From: Pseudomonadota bacterium
GTDB lineage: Bacteria; Verrucomicrobiota; Verrucomicrobiia; Limisphaerales; SXTU01
Length of the DNA: 64,000 bases
NCBI GenBank assembly: GCA_009922615.1
Contig: RFVF01000021.1
Span: 1-64,000 of the forward strand
Reading direction: 5' to 3'
The position numbers and the translations under genes were made by a program. Shown one piece after another: positions 28,777 to 38,435 of the stretch (position 1 is the stretch's first letter; each line of letters starts with the position of its first letter). Under the pieces are notes generated by a model. That model ran no database searches, had not been told where the DNA came from, and was given only the letters and a program-made list of their open reading frames with translations.

Positions 28777-30406
28777 TCCTGTTCTGCTCCGCGAGGTGAA
28801 GAGCGCATTGCGTTCGCCGCTGGCGCTGGCCCTGGCCGCGCTCTACCTCGGCGTGCTGGCCACGCTCGTGTGGTGGATGTGGCCGCAGGAGGGGGTTTAC
28901 TCGGCTACGGCGCGGGCCTCTCGCTCGCTGCTGCTGGTCTGCGGCGTCGCGCAACTGCTGCTGGTAATTCTCTACGCGCCGGCGTTTGCGGCGACGGCCA
29001 TCACCTCGGAGCGGGAGCACAACACCTACGACCTGTTGTTTGCCACGTTGCTGCGGCCCTGGGAAATTGTCGCGGGCAAGCTCTGCTCGTCCATCAGCGT
29101 GCTGCTGCTTTTCGTGCTGCTGTCGGTGCCGATCTTCGCGGCGTGCTTCTTCCTTGGCGCGGTTTCGATCCGTGAGGCGGCGGCGATCTATCTCATCACG
29201 GCGGCAAGCAGCGTGATTTTCGGGCTGCTTGGGCTGTCAGTCAGCGCGGTGGCGCGGAATTCGCACCTCGCGCTAGTGGTCACCTATGTGCTGTTGCTGC
29301 TGTTCACCGCCGGCCCGTGGGTGCCGGGGTTGTTGCTCGAACAAAAAATCTGGGCGGCGCAGTTCATCCAGCACGCGCGTGCCTTCAGTCCGCTCGGCGC
29401 AATGGCCTCGGTGATTCTGCCGGCGTTCGAGCCGGCCGGAGCCTGGCGAGCCTATCTGATTTATTGTGCGGTCGCTTCCATGATCATGGTGGGATTTCTG
29501 GTTCTGCGGGTGCGTGGTGGTAGCCGACGGGACGCCGCGCGCACTTCGGGGACACTACAAGGCACGGAGGAACTGTCCCGGCGGCGGCTGAGTTTTCCCT
29601 TTTATCTCGTGGACCCGATGCGCCGGCGGCAGTGCATTCCCGACTGGTTGAACCCGATGTTTGCGAAGGAGCTGCGCAGCCGTGCGTTCGGCGGCGGTCA
29701 GTGGATTTTCCGCATCGCCGCTGCGTGCTTCGGGCTGTCCATGCTCATGATGATTGGCGCGGTGGGCAACCTCGTGGGCCCGACGCCGAATCTCATCCGC
29801 TCCGTGGCGCTGGTGTTTCAACTGGGGTTGATCGTGTTGATTGTGCCCTCACTCACGGCCGGGGCGATCACGCAGGAACGCGAGCGAGGGAACCTTGAAC
29901 TGCTGCGGATGTCGCGGCTCGGAGCGTTTTCCTTTCTTGTCGGGAAGGTCGGCGTCGCGCTGCTCTTCGTGGCTTTCCTGCTCCTCGGGACAGCGCCGGG
30001 TTGGTTTGCCATCCACTACCTCGAGATCAACACGCTGCGCGAAATCCTCCACGCGTGGGCGGTCATCGGCACGACGACGCTCTTCGCGCTGTCCGCTGGC
30101 CTGTGCGCGTCTGCGCTGGCCCCGCGCACGCCGGTGGCGACGGCGCTGGCTTACGCCGTCACGTTTCTCGTGGCGATCGCCACGCTGCTGCCGCTGTTGA
30201 CGGCGGACCAGCTTTCGTTACGGCTGCGCGAGATGATCTTGGTGATGAACCCGTTTGCCTCCACTTTGCAGGTGCTTACGCGCGGCGTGTTCGATGACCT
30301 CGGTGTGCTTTGGCAACGCCACGCCGCGATGTCACTGGGAGCGTCCGGCTTATTTCTAATCGTTGCGTTCACCCGCCTACGCTGGCTGCTGGCACCGCAA
30401 AGATGA
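28766..30406 (+). CDS. ABC-2 type permease
   Basis: About 546 residues from the ATG at 28766, preceded by GGAGG at a good distance; the track start is a GTG two codons earlier. Two similar halves each carry about six hydrophobic helices, for example ALALAALYLGVLATLVWW, SISVLLLFVLLSVPIFAACF and GLIVLIVPSLTAGAIT. Both halves contain the ABC-2 signature in which a helix is followed by ITSEREHNTYDLL or ITQERERGNLELL. It therefore looks like a fused dimeric permease. Its stop overlaps the next start (ATGA). Partner of the upstream ATPase. Confidence 0.88.
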
Positions 30407-31875
30407 AATCGTCCAACTTCATGTGCCGCGCGGCGAGCTGGCTGGCGATCGCCTCGCTGGGGATGTCGCTCAATGCGGCGACTCAACCGGGTGCCGCAAC
30501 GAATCAAGCCTGGGAGCCGCTCATCGTGCATCCGGTCAAGGATGCGGCCACGGTCGAAATGCTTCGCGCGGCGCTCAAGGAACCAGACCCGGTTGTTCGC
30601 GAGCGAGCGCTCGAAGCACTCGCCATCATCCGCGACGGCGCGCAGCCACGTCGCGCGCCGACGCTGACGCCAACCAATTTGCCGGAAGCGCTGCGCGGCA
30701 CCAACACGCTCGCGGTGATTCACGCGCTTCGTGGTCTGGATGCGGATACCGCGCGTCGGGAAGCCAGCACGCTGATCGCGCTGCTCCGCCGACCCGAAGC
30801 CGTGGTGCAAGAGGAGGCAGCACGCGCGATTCAACGAGGCCAGATTGTTGCCGCAGGCAGCGATCTGTTCGTCCGTTTGAACGACCCGGACGAAGGACTG
30901 CGTCTGGCGGCGTGCGAAGCGCTGGCTTCAATGGTCGATCGGGTTCCGCGTCCCGAGCTGCTGGCCGGTATGGTGCGGCGGTTGGAGACGGATCCGAGTT
31001 CACAGGTGCGCCAAGTGGCGGGGCTTGCACTGGCGGCACTGCACGACGCACCGTCGCGTGATGCGTTGGTGCGCCTGCTGAAGCATGACCGTGGGGTGAC
31101 ACGCGCGTCGGCCGCCGCTGCCCTCGGTGCGTGGGGCGATTCGGAACTGGCCGGGACATTGCATCCGTTGCTGGGCGATCCGGCGGACTTGGTGGCGAGA
31201 AATGCGGCGCACGCGCTTGGGCAGTTGCGGAATCCTGCCTCCAAAGCACCGTTGATTGCCGCCTTCAAGACGCGCAGCTCCGTGGTGCTGGAACGCGCGG
31301 CGTGGGCGCTCGGTGAATTTAAGAGCACCGAGGCCGTGCCGGCGATGATCGCGCAACTCGGAACGACGGACGAGGTGTTCAAGGTTTCCCTCGTCCTCGC
31401 GCTCGGCAAAACGGGCGACAAGCAGGCGCTGCCGCCGATGCGACAGGTGCTTCAGCAGATTGTGCTCACGAACAACCTGCCGAGGGCCCGCGAGGCAGCT
31501 TTCGTCGTGCTGACCGAGGCGCGGGACAAGGTGGCCATCCCGCGGGCGATCCAGATGGTCACGACTCCTGTGGTGCCGCCGGTGCCCGGAGCGGGGCCGA
31601 CTTTCGACGAAGACTTTGTTCGGATCGCGGGATTGCGCTATCTCAGCACGGTGGGCGACCGGGCAACCGGAATGGCCTTGCTCGCCAACGACCGATGGTA
31701 TGTGCCGCGAGGGCTACGTGCCGAGCTGGCCGAGACCTTGAGCAAGTTGCTGGGGCAAGCGTATCAGCCCGTCGCCGATGAGGATTACCGCCGGTATTTT
31801 GTCGAAACGACGACGCCGCGTGCCCCGTCCGCGCTGCCGCCGCTGGGAATCGTGCGCGAAACGAGAGGCAAATGA
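30403..31875 (+). CDS. Exported HEAT-repeat protein of the ABC operon
   Basis: 490 residues from the ATG at 30403, which overlaps the permease stop by four bases; the longer track start lies inside the permease gene. A signal-like N-terminus (SWLAIASLGMSLNAA) is followed by many HEAT/PBS-lyase-like repeats, for example LASMVDRVPRPELLAGMV, ALGAWGDSELAGTLHPLLGD and ALGQLRNPASKAPLIAAF. HEAT repeats build solenoids for protein contacts; there is no enzymatic motif. The tight coupling suggests that its product assembles with the transporter. The gene ends 41 bases before the convergent efp stop. Confidence 0.8.
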   Translation: MKSSNFMCRAASWLAIASLGMSLNAATQPGAATNQAWEPLIVHPVKDAATVEMLRAALKEPDPVVRERALEALAIIRDGAQPRRAPTLTPTNLPEALRGTNTLAVIHALRGLDADTARREASTLIALLRRPEAVVQEEAARAIQRGQIVAAGSDLFVRLNDPDEGLRLAACEALASMVDRVPRPELLAGMVRRLETDPSSQVRQVAGLALAALHDAPSRDALVRLLKHDRGVTRASAAAALGAWGDSELAGTLHPLLGDPADLVARNAAHALGQLRNPASKAPLIAAFKTRSSVVLERAAWALGEFKSTEAVPAMIAQLGTTDEVFKVSLVLALGKTGDKQALPPMRQVLQQIVLTNNLPRAREAAFVVLTEARDKVAIPRAIQMVTTPVVPPVPGAGPTFDEDFVRIAGLRYLSTVGDRATGMALLANDRWYVPRGLRAELAETLSKLLGQAYQPVADEDYRRYFVETTTPRAPSALPPLGIVRETRGK

Positions 31876-31916
31876 ACCGCCGACGGTTGTCGCGAGCGCA
31901 AGCTCGGGCACTGGGA

Positions 31917-32474
31917 TCAGGCGCGTTCCATGTATTTACCGGTGCGCGTGTCCACCTTGATCTTTTCGCCGGTCTTGATGAAGAGGGGCACTTGGATCGC
32001 GACGCCGGTCTCGAGGGTGGCGGGCTTCTGCATGTTGTTCGCGCTGTCGCCGCGGATGCCTTCGGGCGCGTCGGCCACGGTGAGAATCACACTGGAGGGA
32101 AGCTCGACGGAAACGGCCTTGTCCTCGACGAAGATCATGGTCACGCCACCGTTCTCGACGAGGTAGTTTTTGCAGTCACCGACGAGTTCGGCGGGAAGGG
32201 TGACGGTCTCGTAGTTTTCCGGATTGGTGAAGACGTAGTCCTCGCCGTCCTTGTAGCTGAACTCCATCTTGGTGGTCATCATGGGGACGACCTCGACTTT
32301 TTCGCCGGAGGCGAAGCGCAGCTCGGAGGTCTTGCCGGTCTTGATGCTGCGCATGCCGATCTGGACGAAAGCGCGGAGGTTGCCCGGCGTGCGGTGGGTG
32401 ACATCGGTTACGACGACAACTTCGCTACCTTGACGGATCGCCATGCCTTTGCGGATTTCGGTTACGTTGGCCAT
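31917..32474 (-). CDS. efp: Elongation factor P
   Basis: A 185-residue factor that enters the ribosomal E site and relieves stalling at polyproline. The three beta-barrel domains are clear: an N-terminal KOW-like domain, then VEVVPMMTTKMEFSYKDGEDY, then the C-terminal signature GDSANNMQKPATLETGVAIQVP. The loop that in E. coli carries modified Lys34 reads RTPGNLRAF here, so the tip residue is Asn32 rather than Lys or Arg. Neither EpmA-type nor EarP-type modification is therefore expected, and no such genes occur in the window. The gene stands alone, convergent with the HEAT gene and divergent from a methyltransferase gene. Confidence 0.95.
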   Translation of the reverse strand: MANVTEIRKGMAIRQGSEVVVVTDVTHRTPGNLRAFVQIGMRSIKTGKTSELRFASGEKVEVVPMMTTKMEFSYKDGEDYVFTNPENYETVTLPAELVGDCKNYLVENGGVTMIFVEDKAVSVELPSSVILTVADAPEGIRGDSANNMQKPATLETGVAIQVPLFIKTGEKIKVDTRTGKYMERA

Positions 32475-32560
32475 AAAGAGTCTGGATTCGGACGTTGTTC
32501 CGTCGGCACTTCGGCCTAAGCGGAAGCGGGAAGCTAGCCAAGCGAAGTTTCATTGCAAGC

Positions 32561-33364
32561 ATGGATTTGTCGTTTGTCGTCGATTCAAACCCGGATTTTT
32601 TCTCGCCCGGCCTCCGCTCGTCCGCCAATGTCCCGGCCCGGCGAATGATTATCCACCAGCTGATATACGGCTTCCTGAAGGCGAAGGGCGGCAGTCCGGA
32701 ATTTTACCAACTCCAAGCGCGCGACGCCATCGGCTGGATGCAGCGGAACGGGGTGAAGTTTTCGCCGACGACTACCGTGCTCGATCTCGGCTGCGGCTTT
32801 GGCGACGTGGGCGGCGAAGTCGCGAAGACCGGCGCGCAAGTCACCTTGTCCGACGACGACAGCTACGTGTTGCCGGAAAACGCGCATCTGCCATTCAAGA
32901 AGTTCAACATCGACCGTGACGACTTCGCCACGCTCGGCCAATACGACTTGGTCATCTGCTCCAACGTCCTCGAGCACCTTCCGCGTCCCGACCGCCTGCT
33001 CGCCGCGCTGCCGCTGCTCATCAGGCCCGGCGGGCGTTGCTACTTGAGTTGGACCAACTGGCTCTCGCCGTGGGGCGGGCACGAGTTCTCGCCGTTCCAC
33101 TACCTCGGCGTGGAGCGCGGCGTGCGCGTGTGGGAGCGCGTGACCGGCAAGACGCGGATGCACACACCGGGGCAAAACCTCTTCTACACCTCCATCGGCC
33201 AGACCTTGCGCACGCTGCGCGCGAACCCCGCGCTCCGCATTGAACGCCTCGCGCCGCGCTACTACCCGGAGTTCGCCTTTCTGGTGCATCTGCCGGTTGT
33301 GCGGGAGTTTCTCACTTGGAATTGCGCCATGCTCCTCGCGCCCGCAGGCAAAGGCGGCTCCTGA
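32561..33364 (+). CDS. Class I SAM-dependent methyltransferase
   Basis: 267 residues from the ATG at 32561; the upstream track extension is unlikely. The Rossmann motif I is VLDLGCGFGDVGGEVAKTG, motif II covers QVTLSDDDSY, and motif IV is DLVICSNVLEHLPRPDRLL, as in the Methyltransf_11/UbiE-like group. The C-terminal 90 residues carry many aromatic residues (WTNWLSPWGGHEFSPFHYLG) and may bind the acceptor. The substrate is not evident; similar enzymes act in surface-glycan or lipid modification. It is divergent from efp and 48 bases upstream of feoA, which appears unrelated. Confidence 0.85.
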   Translation: MDLSFVVDSNPDFFSPGLRSSANVPARRMIIHQLIYGFLKAKGGSPEFYQLQARDAIGWMQRNGVKFSPTTTVLDLGCGFGDVGGEVAKTGAQVTLSDDDSYVLPENAHLPFKKFNIDRDDFATLGQYDLVICSNVLEHLPRPDRLLAALPLLIRPGGRCYLSWTNWLSPWGGHEFSPFHYLGVERGVRVWERVTGKTRMHTPGQNLFYTSIGQTLRTLRANPALRIERLAPRYYPEFAFLVHLPVVREFLTWNCAMLLAPAGKGGS

Positions 33365-33412
33365 ATCGCGGCCCTTGAATCGCAGTCCTAACTCGCCTTA
33401 ACTGACCGCACC

Positions 33413-33718
33413 GTGACCAGCGGAAACGAATCGCCCAGCCAGCCGCCCGGGGAATGCCCCAAGCCCGAGCTTTGCGCACTCGACTCCGTCCTGCCCGGCA
33501 TGTCCGTCCGCATCAAGCAGCTCAACGGCTCCTCCGAGGTTACCGCCCGCCTGCGCGAGATGGGCTTCTGCGAAGAGCAACGCATCCGCCTGCTGATGAA
33601 GCACACCAACATCATCTGCCAGGTCTGCAACGCCCGCCTCGGCATCAGCTCCCAGCTCGCCAAGACCATCATGGTCGAGCAAATCCCCGCGCCCGGCACC
33701 AAGCCCAAGTCGACCTGA
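33413..33718 (+). CDS. feoA: FeoA-domain protein (first copy)
   Basis: 101 residues from a GTG at 33413. After a polar, Pro-rich N-terminal tail of about 25 residues comes a FeoA/SH3-like domain: GMSVRIKQLNG, then VTARLREMGFCEEQRIRLL, then the closing strands NARLGISSQLAKTIMVE. FeoA is a small cytosolic protein needed for FeoB-dependent ferrous iron uptake. Three cysteines (FCEE; IICQVC) distinguish it from the second copy. It is the first gene of the feo cluster. No Fur-type operator is evident in the 48-base upstream gap. Confidence 0.88.
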   Translation: MTSGNESPSQPPGECPKPELCALDSVLPGMSVRIKQLNGSSEVTARLREMGFCEEQRIRLLMKHTNIICQVCNARLGISSQLAKTIMVEQIPAPGTKPKST

Positions 33719-33800
33719 CCGGCGCAAACCACCGGAAACAAATCGCAAGCCGCCGCAAGCCCGCGCCGTCACCGTCCCATAATCTCAACCCCGCTCCGCC

Positions 33801-34043
33801 ATGCCGGAAAACTCGCCACAACCCCTCACATCCCTCGCCCTCGGTGCCACCGCCAAGGTCGCGGCCATCAACGTCCCGCCCGCCGACAAGTCCCGGCTGA
33901 TGGAGATGGGCCTGCTCGTCGGCACGCAGGTCGAGTTGGTGCGCTTCGCCCCACTTGGCGACCCCGTGGAAATCAAGGTGCGCGGCTACAACCTCACGCT
34001 GCGCAAGCATGAGGCGGAGCTGATTTTGGTGCGAAAGCCATGA
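33801..34043 (+). CDS. feoA: FeoA-domain protein (second copy)
   Basis: An 80-residue SH3-like protein with the family pattern TAKVAAINVPPADKSRLMEM, then GLLVGTQVELVRFAPLGDPVEIKVRGYNLTLRK, close to canonical FeoA. It lies 82 bases after the first copy, and its stop overlaps the HEAT gene start by four bases (ATGA). Two FeoA genes ahead of one FeoB are known in several phyla. This copy is nearer the consensus, so it is probably the main FeoB partner. Confidence 0.9.
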   Translation: MPENSPQPLTSLALGATAKVAAINVPPADKSRLMEMGLLVGTQVELVRFAPLGDPVEIKVRGYNLTLRKHEAELILVRKP

Positions 34044-34912
34044 AGGCAAAGAAGATCGCCATCGCCGGTCTCGCCTTCGCGGCATTGATTGCCTTGGTGG
34101 TGTTTGAACCTTGGGAACCAAGGCACAAAGGCAAAACCTTGCGGGAATGGTTGTCCTTTTACCCGGGGTCGCCTTCAGAGGATGAATTGCGATCGGAAGC
34201 CTTGAAGGCTATGCACGAACGTGCCGTGCCAATATTGAAGCGCCGATTGGAATGGGAGCCGTCTGAGTTTCTTGCTGGGTTAAGCCTCAAGTATCAGAAC
34301 AGAATTCCGCTGATCGTCAGTTACCAACAAGGAATCACCGACCCTCGCAGCCGTGCAGCCCACGATTTGGGGCGGATGGGTGACCTGGCGACCAACGCCA
34401 TCCCGCAGTTGATCGCCTTGACCAACAAGCACGATTTGAATTCGTCGTGGCATTGTAGAGGCGCGGCGGCAGCGGCTCTGGCACTCATACGTCACGATCC
34501 GCTCCCGCCATTGTTCGAGCCGCTCAACCGCACCAACGACATCGACGTGTTTTACCAGCAGGCGATGCTGGTCGGTGCGCTGGGAACAAATGGGCGGCCG
34601 GCGATCCCCCTGTTGCTGAATGCGCTGACGAACACGCATCCAGTGATTCACGCGCACGCGCTCATCGCGCTCGGCATGGTTGGCTCCGAACCTGAGCGGT
34701 GTGTGCTAGCCATACTCCCCTTCATCGCTCCAACCAACGGGCTAGGAGCGCGGCAGAAGGCTGCCTTTGCAATGGCCGCATTCGCGGAGAAATCCGAGTT
34801 AGCCGAGAAGGCATTGTTGACCGCGAAAGGCGACCCTGATCCATACGTCCGGCGTGTCGCGGAAGGAGCCTTAAAACGAGCGCAAAAAAAACAACCTTCC
34901 CCCTCTTCTTGA
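34040..34912 (+). CDS. Membrane-anchored HEAT-repeat protein embedded in the feo operon
   Basis: A 290-residue protein. The N-terminus is a signal anchor (KKIAIAGLAFAALIALVVF), followed by HKGKTLREWLSFYPGS, then HEAT-like repeats (AAHDLGRMGDLATNAIPQLI; GTNGRPAIPLLLNALTNTH; VRRVAEGALKRA). The solenoid probably lies outside the cytoplasm. The gene overlaps feoA (ATGA) and feoB (TGATG), so it is translated with them. By eye it is somewhat less GC-rich than its neighbours. A role as an accessory scaffold for FeoB is inferred only from this overlap. Confidence 0.78.
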   Translation: MKAKKIAIAGLAFAALIALVVFEPWEPRHKGKTLREWLSFYPGSPSEDELRSEALKAMHERAVPILKRRLEWEPSEFLAGLSLKYQNRIPLIVSYQQGITDPRSRAAHDLGRMGDLATNAIPQLIALTNKHDLNSSWHCRGAAAAALALIRHDPLPPLFEPLNRTNDIDVFYQQAMLVGALGTNGRPAIPLLLNALTNTHPVIHAHALIALGMVGSEPERCVLAILPFIAPTNGLGARQKAAFAMAAFAEKSELAEKALLTAKGDPDPYVRRVAEGALKRAQKKQPSPSS

Positions 34913-37221
34913 TGTCGGCTTCGCCTCAACTCTTCGTCGCCCTGACCGGCAACCCGAACTGCGGCAAGACCACGCTGTTCAACGCGCTGACCGGCTTGCG
35001 CGCCAAGGTCGGCAACTACGCGGGCGTCACCGTCGAGCGCAAGGAAGGTGCGCTCAAGGGCGCGGACGGCATCACCATCCTCGACTTGCCCGGCACTTAC
35101 AGCCTCAGCCCCAAGTCGCTCGATGAGGAGGTCTCGCGCGACATCCTCTACCACCGGCTCGCCGACGTGCCTGCGCCGTCGCTGGTCGTGGTGGTCGTGG
35201 ACGCCTCGAATCTGGAGCGCAACCTCTACTACGCCACGCAGGTCATCGAGCTGGGCTACCCGACGATTCTCGCGCTGAACATGACCGACGTGGCCGAGCA
35301 GAACGGCCACACCGTCAACGCCGCCGCGCTGGCGAAGGAACTCGGCGTGCCTGTCCTCCCACTGGTCGCGAGCGAGGGCGAAGGCGTCGCCGCGCTGACG
35401 AAAGAAATCACCGCGACGCTGGGCCGCCCGCGCGCTACGACTGGGGCAGCCGGGACGGTTGCCCCACTATTCGCTGCTTCGTCTGCCGCGTTTGCCAGTG
35501 AGCTATCCACCCTCGCCGCCGCTTTGGTCAAAGCCTTCCCGCAGCGCTGGACTTCGCCGCAGGCCGAGGCGCTCTTGTTGTTGTCGGATGAGAAGGCACT
35601 CGCTAGTGGCGCGGCGCATTACCCCGCCGAGCTTTCCGCCGCCGTCACCGCCGCCCGTGCCCGGCTCGAAGCCCTCGGCGTGGACTGGCGCACCGCCGCC
35701 ATCGAGGCCCGCTACGCCCGGATCGCGGACATCATCGCCGCGAGCGTCACTGAGGTGGCCTTGACGCACGAGACCTCGAGCGACCGGCTCGATCGGATCT
35801 TCACGCACAAGTTCTGGGGCATCGCCATCTTCGTCGGGCTGATGGCGCTGATGTTTCAGAGCATCTTCACCTTCGCGAAGATTCCCATGGACTTCCTGTC
35901 GGGCACGCTTGACAGCTTCGGTGGCTGGGTCGGCGGCCTCATGGCTCCCGGCGACCTCAACGACCTGCTCGTCAACGGCGTTATAAAGGGTGTCGGCGCA
36001 GTTGTAGTCTTCCTGCCGCAGATTCTGCTGCTCTTCCTGTTCATCAGCCTTCTGGAAGACACCGGCTACATGGCGCGCGCGGCCTTCCTCATGGACCGCC
36101 TGATGAGCAAGGTCGGCCTGCACGGCAAGAGCTTCATCCCGATGCTGAGTTCCTACGCCTGCGCCATTCCCGGCATCATGGCCACGCGCACCATCGAGAC
36201 GCCGAAGGACCGGCTCGTGACCATCCTCGTCGCGCCGCTGATGAGCTGCTCCGCGCGGCTGCCGGTGTATGCTGTGCTCATCGCGGCGTGCGTGCCGGAG
36301 CGGAAGCTCGGCGGCGTGGTGGGACTCCAAGGTTTGACCCTGCTCGCGATGTATCTGCTCGGCACGGTGATGGCGCTGGTAATGGCGTGGGTGTTCAAGA
36401 AGACGCTGCTCAAGGGCGAGACGCCGATGCTCATCATGGAGCTGCCACCCTACAAGCGTCCAGTGGCCACGACCATCCTGCGTCACATGTGGGACCGCTC
36501 GAAGCTCTTCCTCCGCCGCGCCGGCACGGTGATTCTGGGCATCAACATCGTGCTGTGGTTTTTGGCGACGTATCCGAAGGACAGAGACATGCTCATCAAG
36601 TTCGCCGACAGGCAGGATGAAGTTGCGCAGTCCATTCTCAAGCGGGCAAAGGACACAAACGAGGTGACGGAGGTCAGGGCGGAGATAGCGAAGCATTCTC
36701 TAGGGCAACCGACCGCCACAACCAACACCCTAGCCAAGGAACTGCGTGAGAAGCTCGAAGACTTAAGTAAGGAAGAACAAGGCGCAAAACTCCGCCACTC
36801 CTTCGCCGGCCGGCTTGGTCACTTGATTGAACCCGCCATCGCGCCGCTGGGCTTCGACTGGAAGATGGGTATCGGCATCGTAGCCAGCTTCGCGGCGCGC
36901 GAGGTCTTCGTGAGCACCATGTCCGTGGTCTATAACGTCGGCGAGACCGACACCAAGGACACCGCCGCGACCACGAGCCTCGCCAAGGTCATGCAGGACG
37001 AGAAGCGCGACGACGGCACGCCCGCTTACTCGCCGCTGGTGGGCGTGACGCTGATGGTCTTCTACGTCTTCGCGCTGCAATGTGTCAGCACCATCGCCGT
37101 CGTTCGCCGCGAGACAAATTCTTGGAAGTGGCCGCTCTTCCAGTTCCTCTACATGGGTGCGCTCGCGTGGGGGATGGCTTTTCTGACGTATCAAGGCGGC
37201 AAGCTGGTGGGGTTGGGATGA
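34912..37221 (+). CDS. feoB: Ferrous iron transporter FeoB
   Basis: 769 residues from the ATG at 34912, overlapping the previous stop as TGATG. The N-terminal G domain shows G1 GNPNCGKTT, G3 DLPGTYSLSP and G4 ALNMTD. A helical GDI-like region follows to about residue 270. The C-terminal part carries the Gate domains and about eight or more transmembrane helices, including the FeoB pattern YMARAAFLMDR and SYACAIPGIMATR with the conserved Cys. The 60-residue polar insertion around 560-630 (KRAKDTNEVTEVRAEIAK) is charged and is often present in this branch. It imports Fe(II) across the inner membrane. Confidence 0.95.
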   Translation: MSASPQLFVALTGNPNCGKTTLFNALTGLRAKVGNYAGVTVERKEGALKGADGITILDLPGTYSLSPKSLDEEVSRDILYHRLADVPAPSLVVVVVDASNLERNLYYATQVIELGYPTILALNMTDVAEQNGHTVNAAALAKELGVPVLPLVASEGEGVAALTKEITATLGRPRATTGAAGTVAPLFAASSAAFASELSTLAAALVKAFPQRWTSPQAEALLLLSDEKALASGAAHYPAELSAAVTAARARLEALGVDWRTAAIEARYARIADIIAASVTEVALTHETSSDRLDRIFTHKFWGIAIFVGLMALMFQSIFTFAKIPMDFLSGTLDSFGGWVGGLMAPGDLNDLLVNGVIKGVGAVVVFLPQILLLFLFISLLEDTGYMARAAFLMDRLMSKVGLHGKSFIPMLSSYACAIPGIMATRTIETPKDRLVTILVAPLMSCSARLPVYAVLIAACVPERKLGGVVGLQGLTLLAMYLLGTVMALVMAWVFKKTLLKGETPMLIMELPPYKRPVATTILRHMWDRSKLFLRRAGTVILGINIVLWFLATYPKDRDMLIKFADRQDEVAQSILKRAKDTNEVTEVRAEIAKHSLGQPTATTNTLAKELREKLEDLSKEEQGAKLRHSFAGRLGHLIEPAIAPLGFDWKMGIGIVASFAAREVFVSTMSVVYNVGETDTKDTAATTSLAKVMQDEKRDDGTPAYSPLVGVTLMVFYVFALQCVSTIAVVRRETNSWKWPLFQFLYMGALAWGMAFLTYQGGKLVGLG

Positions 37222-37335
37222 GGTCGCACTTTAGCAGTGGTCTGTGACCTCCGTCCGGCGCTCACACAGAACCGCCGGAGGACGTCGGTTCTGATTGCCT
37301 CGCATTGCCTTTGTCATTCATTCTTCGCGACGTTC

Positions 37336-38307
37336 ATGAGCCACCTCGCCCACGCCCGTCGCGTCTTTGACATCGAGCTCGCTGCGCTCCGCGCCGTTCG
37401 CGCGCAGCTCGACGATGCCTTTGATCGCGCGGTCGAACTCACCGTCGAGACACTCAAGCGGCGGGGCAAGCTCGTCATCGTCGGCATCGGCAAGTCCGGC
37501 AATATCGGCGCGAAGCTCGCCGCCACGCTCACTAGCACCGGTTCCACCAGCGTCGTCCTGAGCAGCGTGGACGCGCTCCACGGCGACCTCGGCATTGTCA
37601 ACGACGGCGATCTTGTGCTGGCCTTGAGCTACTCCGGCGAGTCGGAGGAACTGGTCAACTTGCTTCCCGCGCTCAAGCGCTTCGCCGTGAAGCTCGTCGC
37701 GTTCACCGGCAATCCCAAGTCCACCATCGCGCGCCACAGCGACGTGGTGCTCAACGTCCGCGTGCCGAAGGAGGCCTGCCCGTTCAATCTCGCACCCACC
37801 GCCAGCACTACCGCGATGCTCGTCATGGGCGACGCGCTCGCGATGGCCGTGCTGGAGGCGCGCGGCTTCACGCAAAAGGACTTTGCCCGCTATCATCCGT
37901 CTGGCGCGATCGGCCGCGCGCTGCTCGTGCAGGTGCGCGACATCATGCGCACCGGCGAGCGCAATGCCGTCGCCCCGCAGACGTTGGCGGTTCGCGAAGC
38001 GCTCATGGTGATGACCAAGGCGAAGTCCGGCAGCCTCGCCGTCGTGGACCGGCGCGGGAAGCTCGTGGGCGTCTTCACCGACGGCGACTTCCGGCGCCGC
38101 ATGAGCACGGACAACGACCTGCTCACGAGTCCGCTGGCCGAGGTGATGACGCGCAATCCGATTTGCATCCGCGATGAAGCGCTGGCCGCCGAGGCGTTGA
38201 AGATTTTCAACGAGCGGAACATTGACGATCTCATCGTGGTGAATGCGAAACGTGAGCCGGTGGGCCTCGTGGACTCGCAAGACCTGCCGAAGCTGAAGCT
38301 GATGTAG
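37336..38307 (+). CDS. kdsD: Arabinose-5-phosphate isomerase (KpsF/GutQ family)
   Basis: 323 residues from the ATG at 37336; the longer track ORF begins in non-conserved sequence. The N-terminal SIS domain holds the sugar-phosphate pattern VIVGIGKSGNIGAKLAATL and LSYSGESEELVNLLPAL. It is followed by two CBS domains (VREALMVMTKAKSGSLAVVD; MTRNPICIRDEALAAEALKIF). The enzyme converts ribulose-5-phosphate to arabinose-5-phosphate, the first step towards Kdo for lipopolysaccharide, which implies a Gram-negative envelope. Neighbours are not Kdo genes. Identification is strong. Confidence 0.93.
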   Translation: MSHLAHARRVFDIELAALRAVRAQLDDAFDRAVELTVETLKRRGKLVIVGIGKSGNIGAKLAATLTSTGSTSVVLSSVDALHGDLGIVNDGDLVLALSYSGESEELVNLLPALKRFAVKLVAFTGNPKSTIARHSDVVLNVRVPKEACPFNLAPTASTTAMLVMGDALAMAVLEARGFTQKDFARYHPSGAIGRALLVQVRDIMRTGERNAVAPQTLAVREALMVMTKAKSGSLAVVDRRGKLVGVFTDGDFRRRMSTDNDLLTSPLAEVMTRNPICIRDEALAAEALKIFNERNIDDLIVVNAKREPVGLVDSQDLPKLKLM

Positions 38308-38365
38308 AGAGGCAGGCATGCCACTCATACAAGGGCGAAGGGCCGCTTATACTTTTGCCGGTGCG

Positions 38366-38394
38366 TTGACGGTTGCTTCGCCGCGGCGCTTAAT
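38366..38394 (+). promoter_or_regulatory. Candidate sigma-70-type promoter for sdhCAB
   Basis: TTGACG (38366-38371), a 17-base spacer and CTTAAT (38389-38394) match the -35 and -10 consensus at five and four of six positions. The ATG of sdhC lies about 40 bases downstream. Pattern match only. Confidence 0.5.
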
Positions 38395-38435
38395 CTGCGC
38401 CCGTTGGTAAAGCGGCTGTGTCAGCCGTCCCTGCA

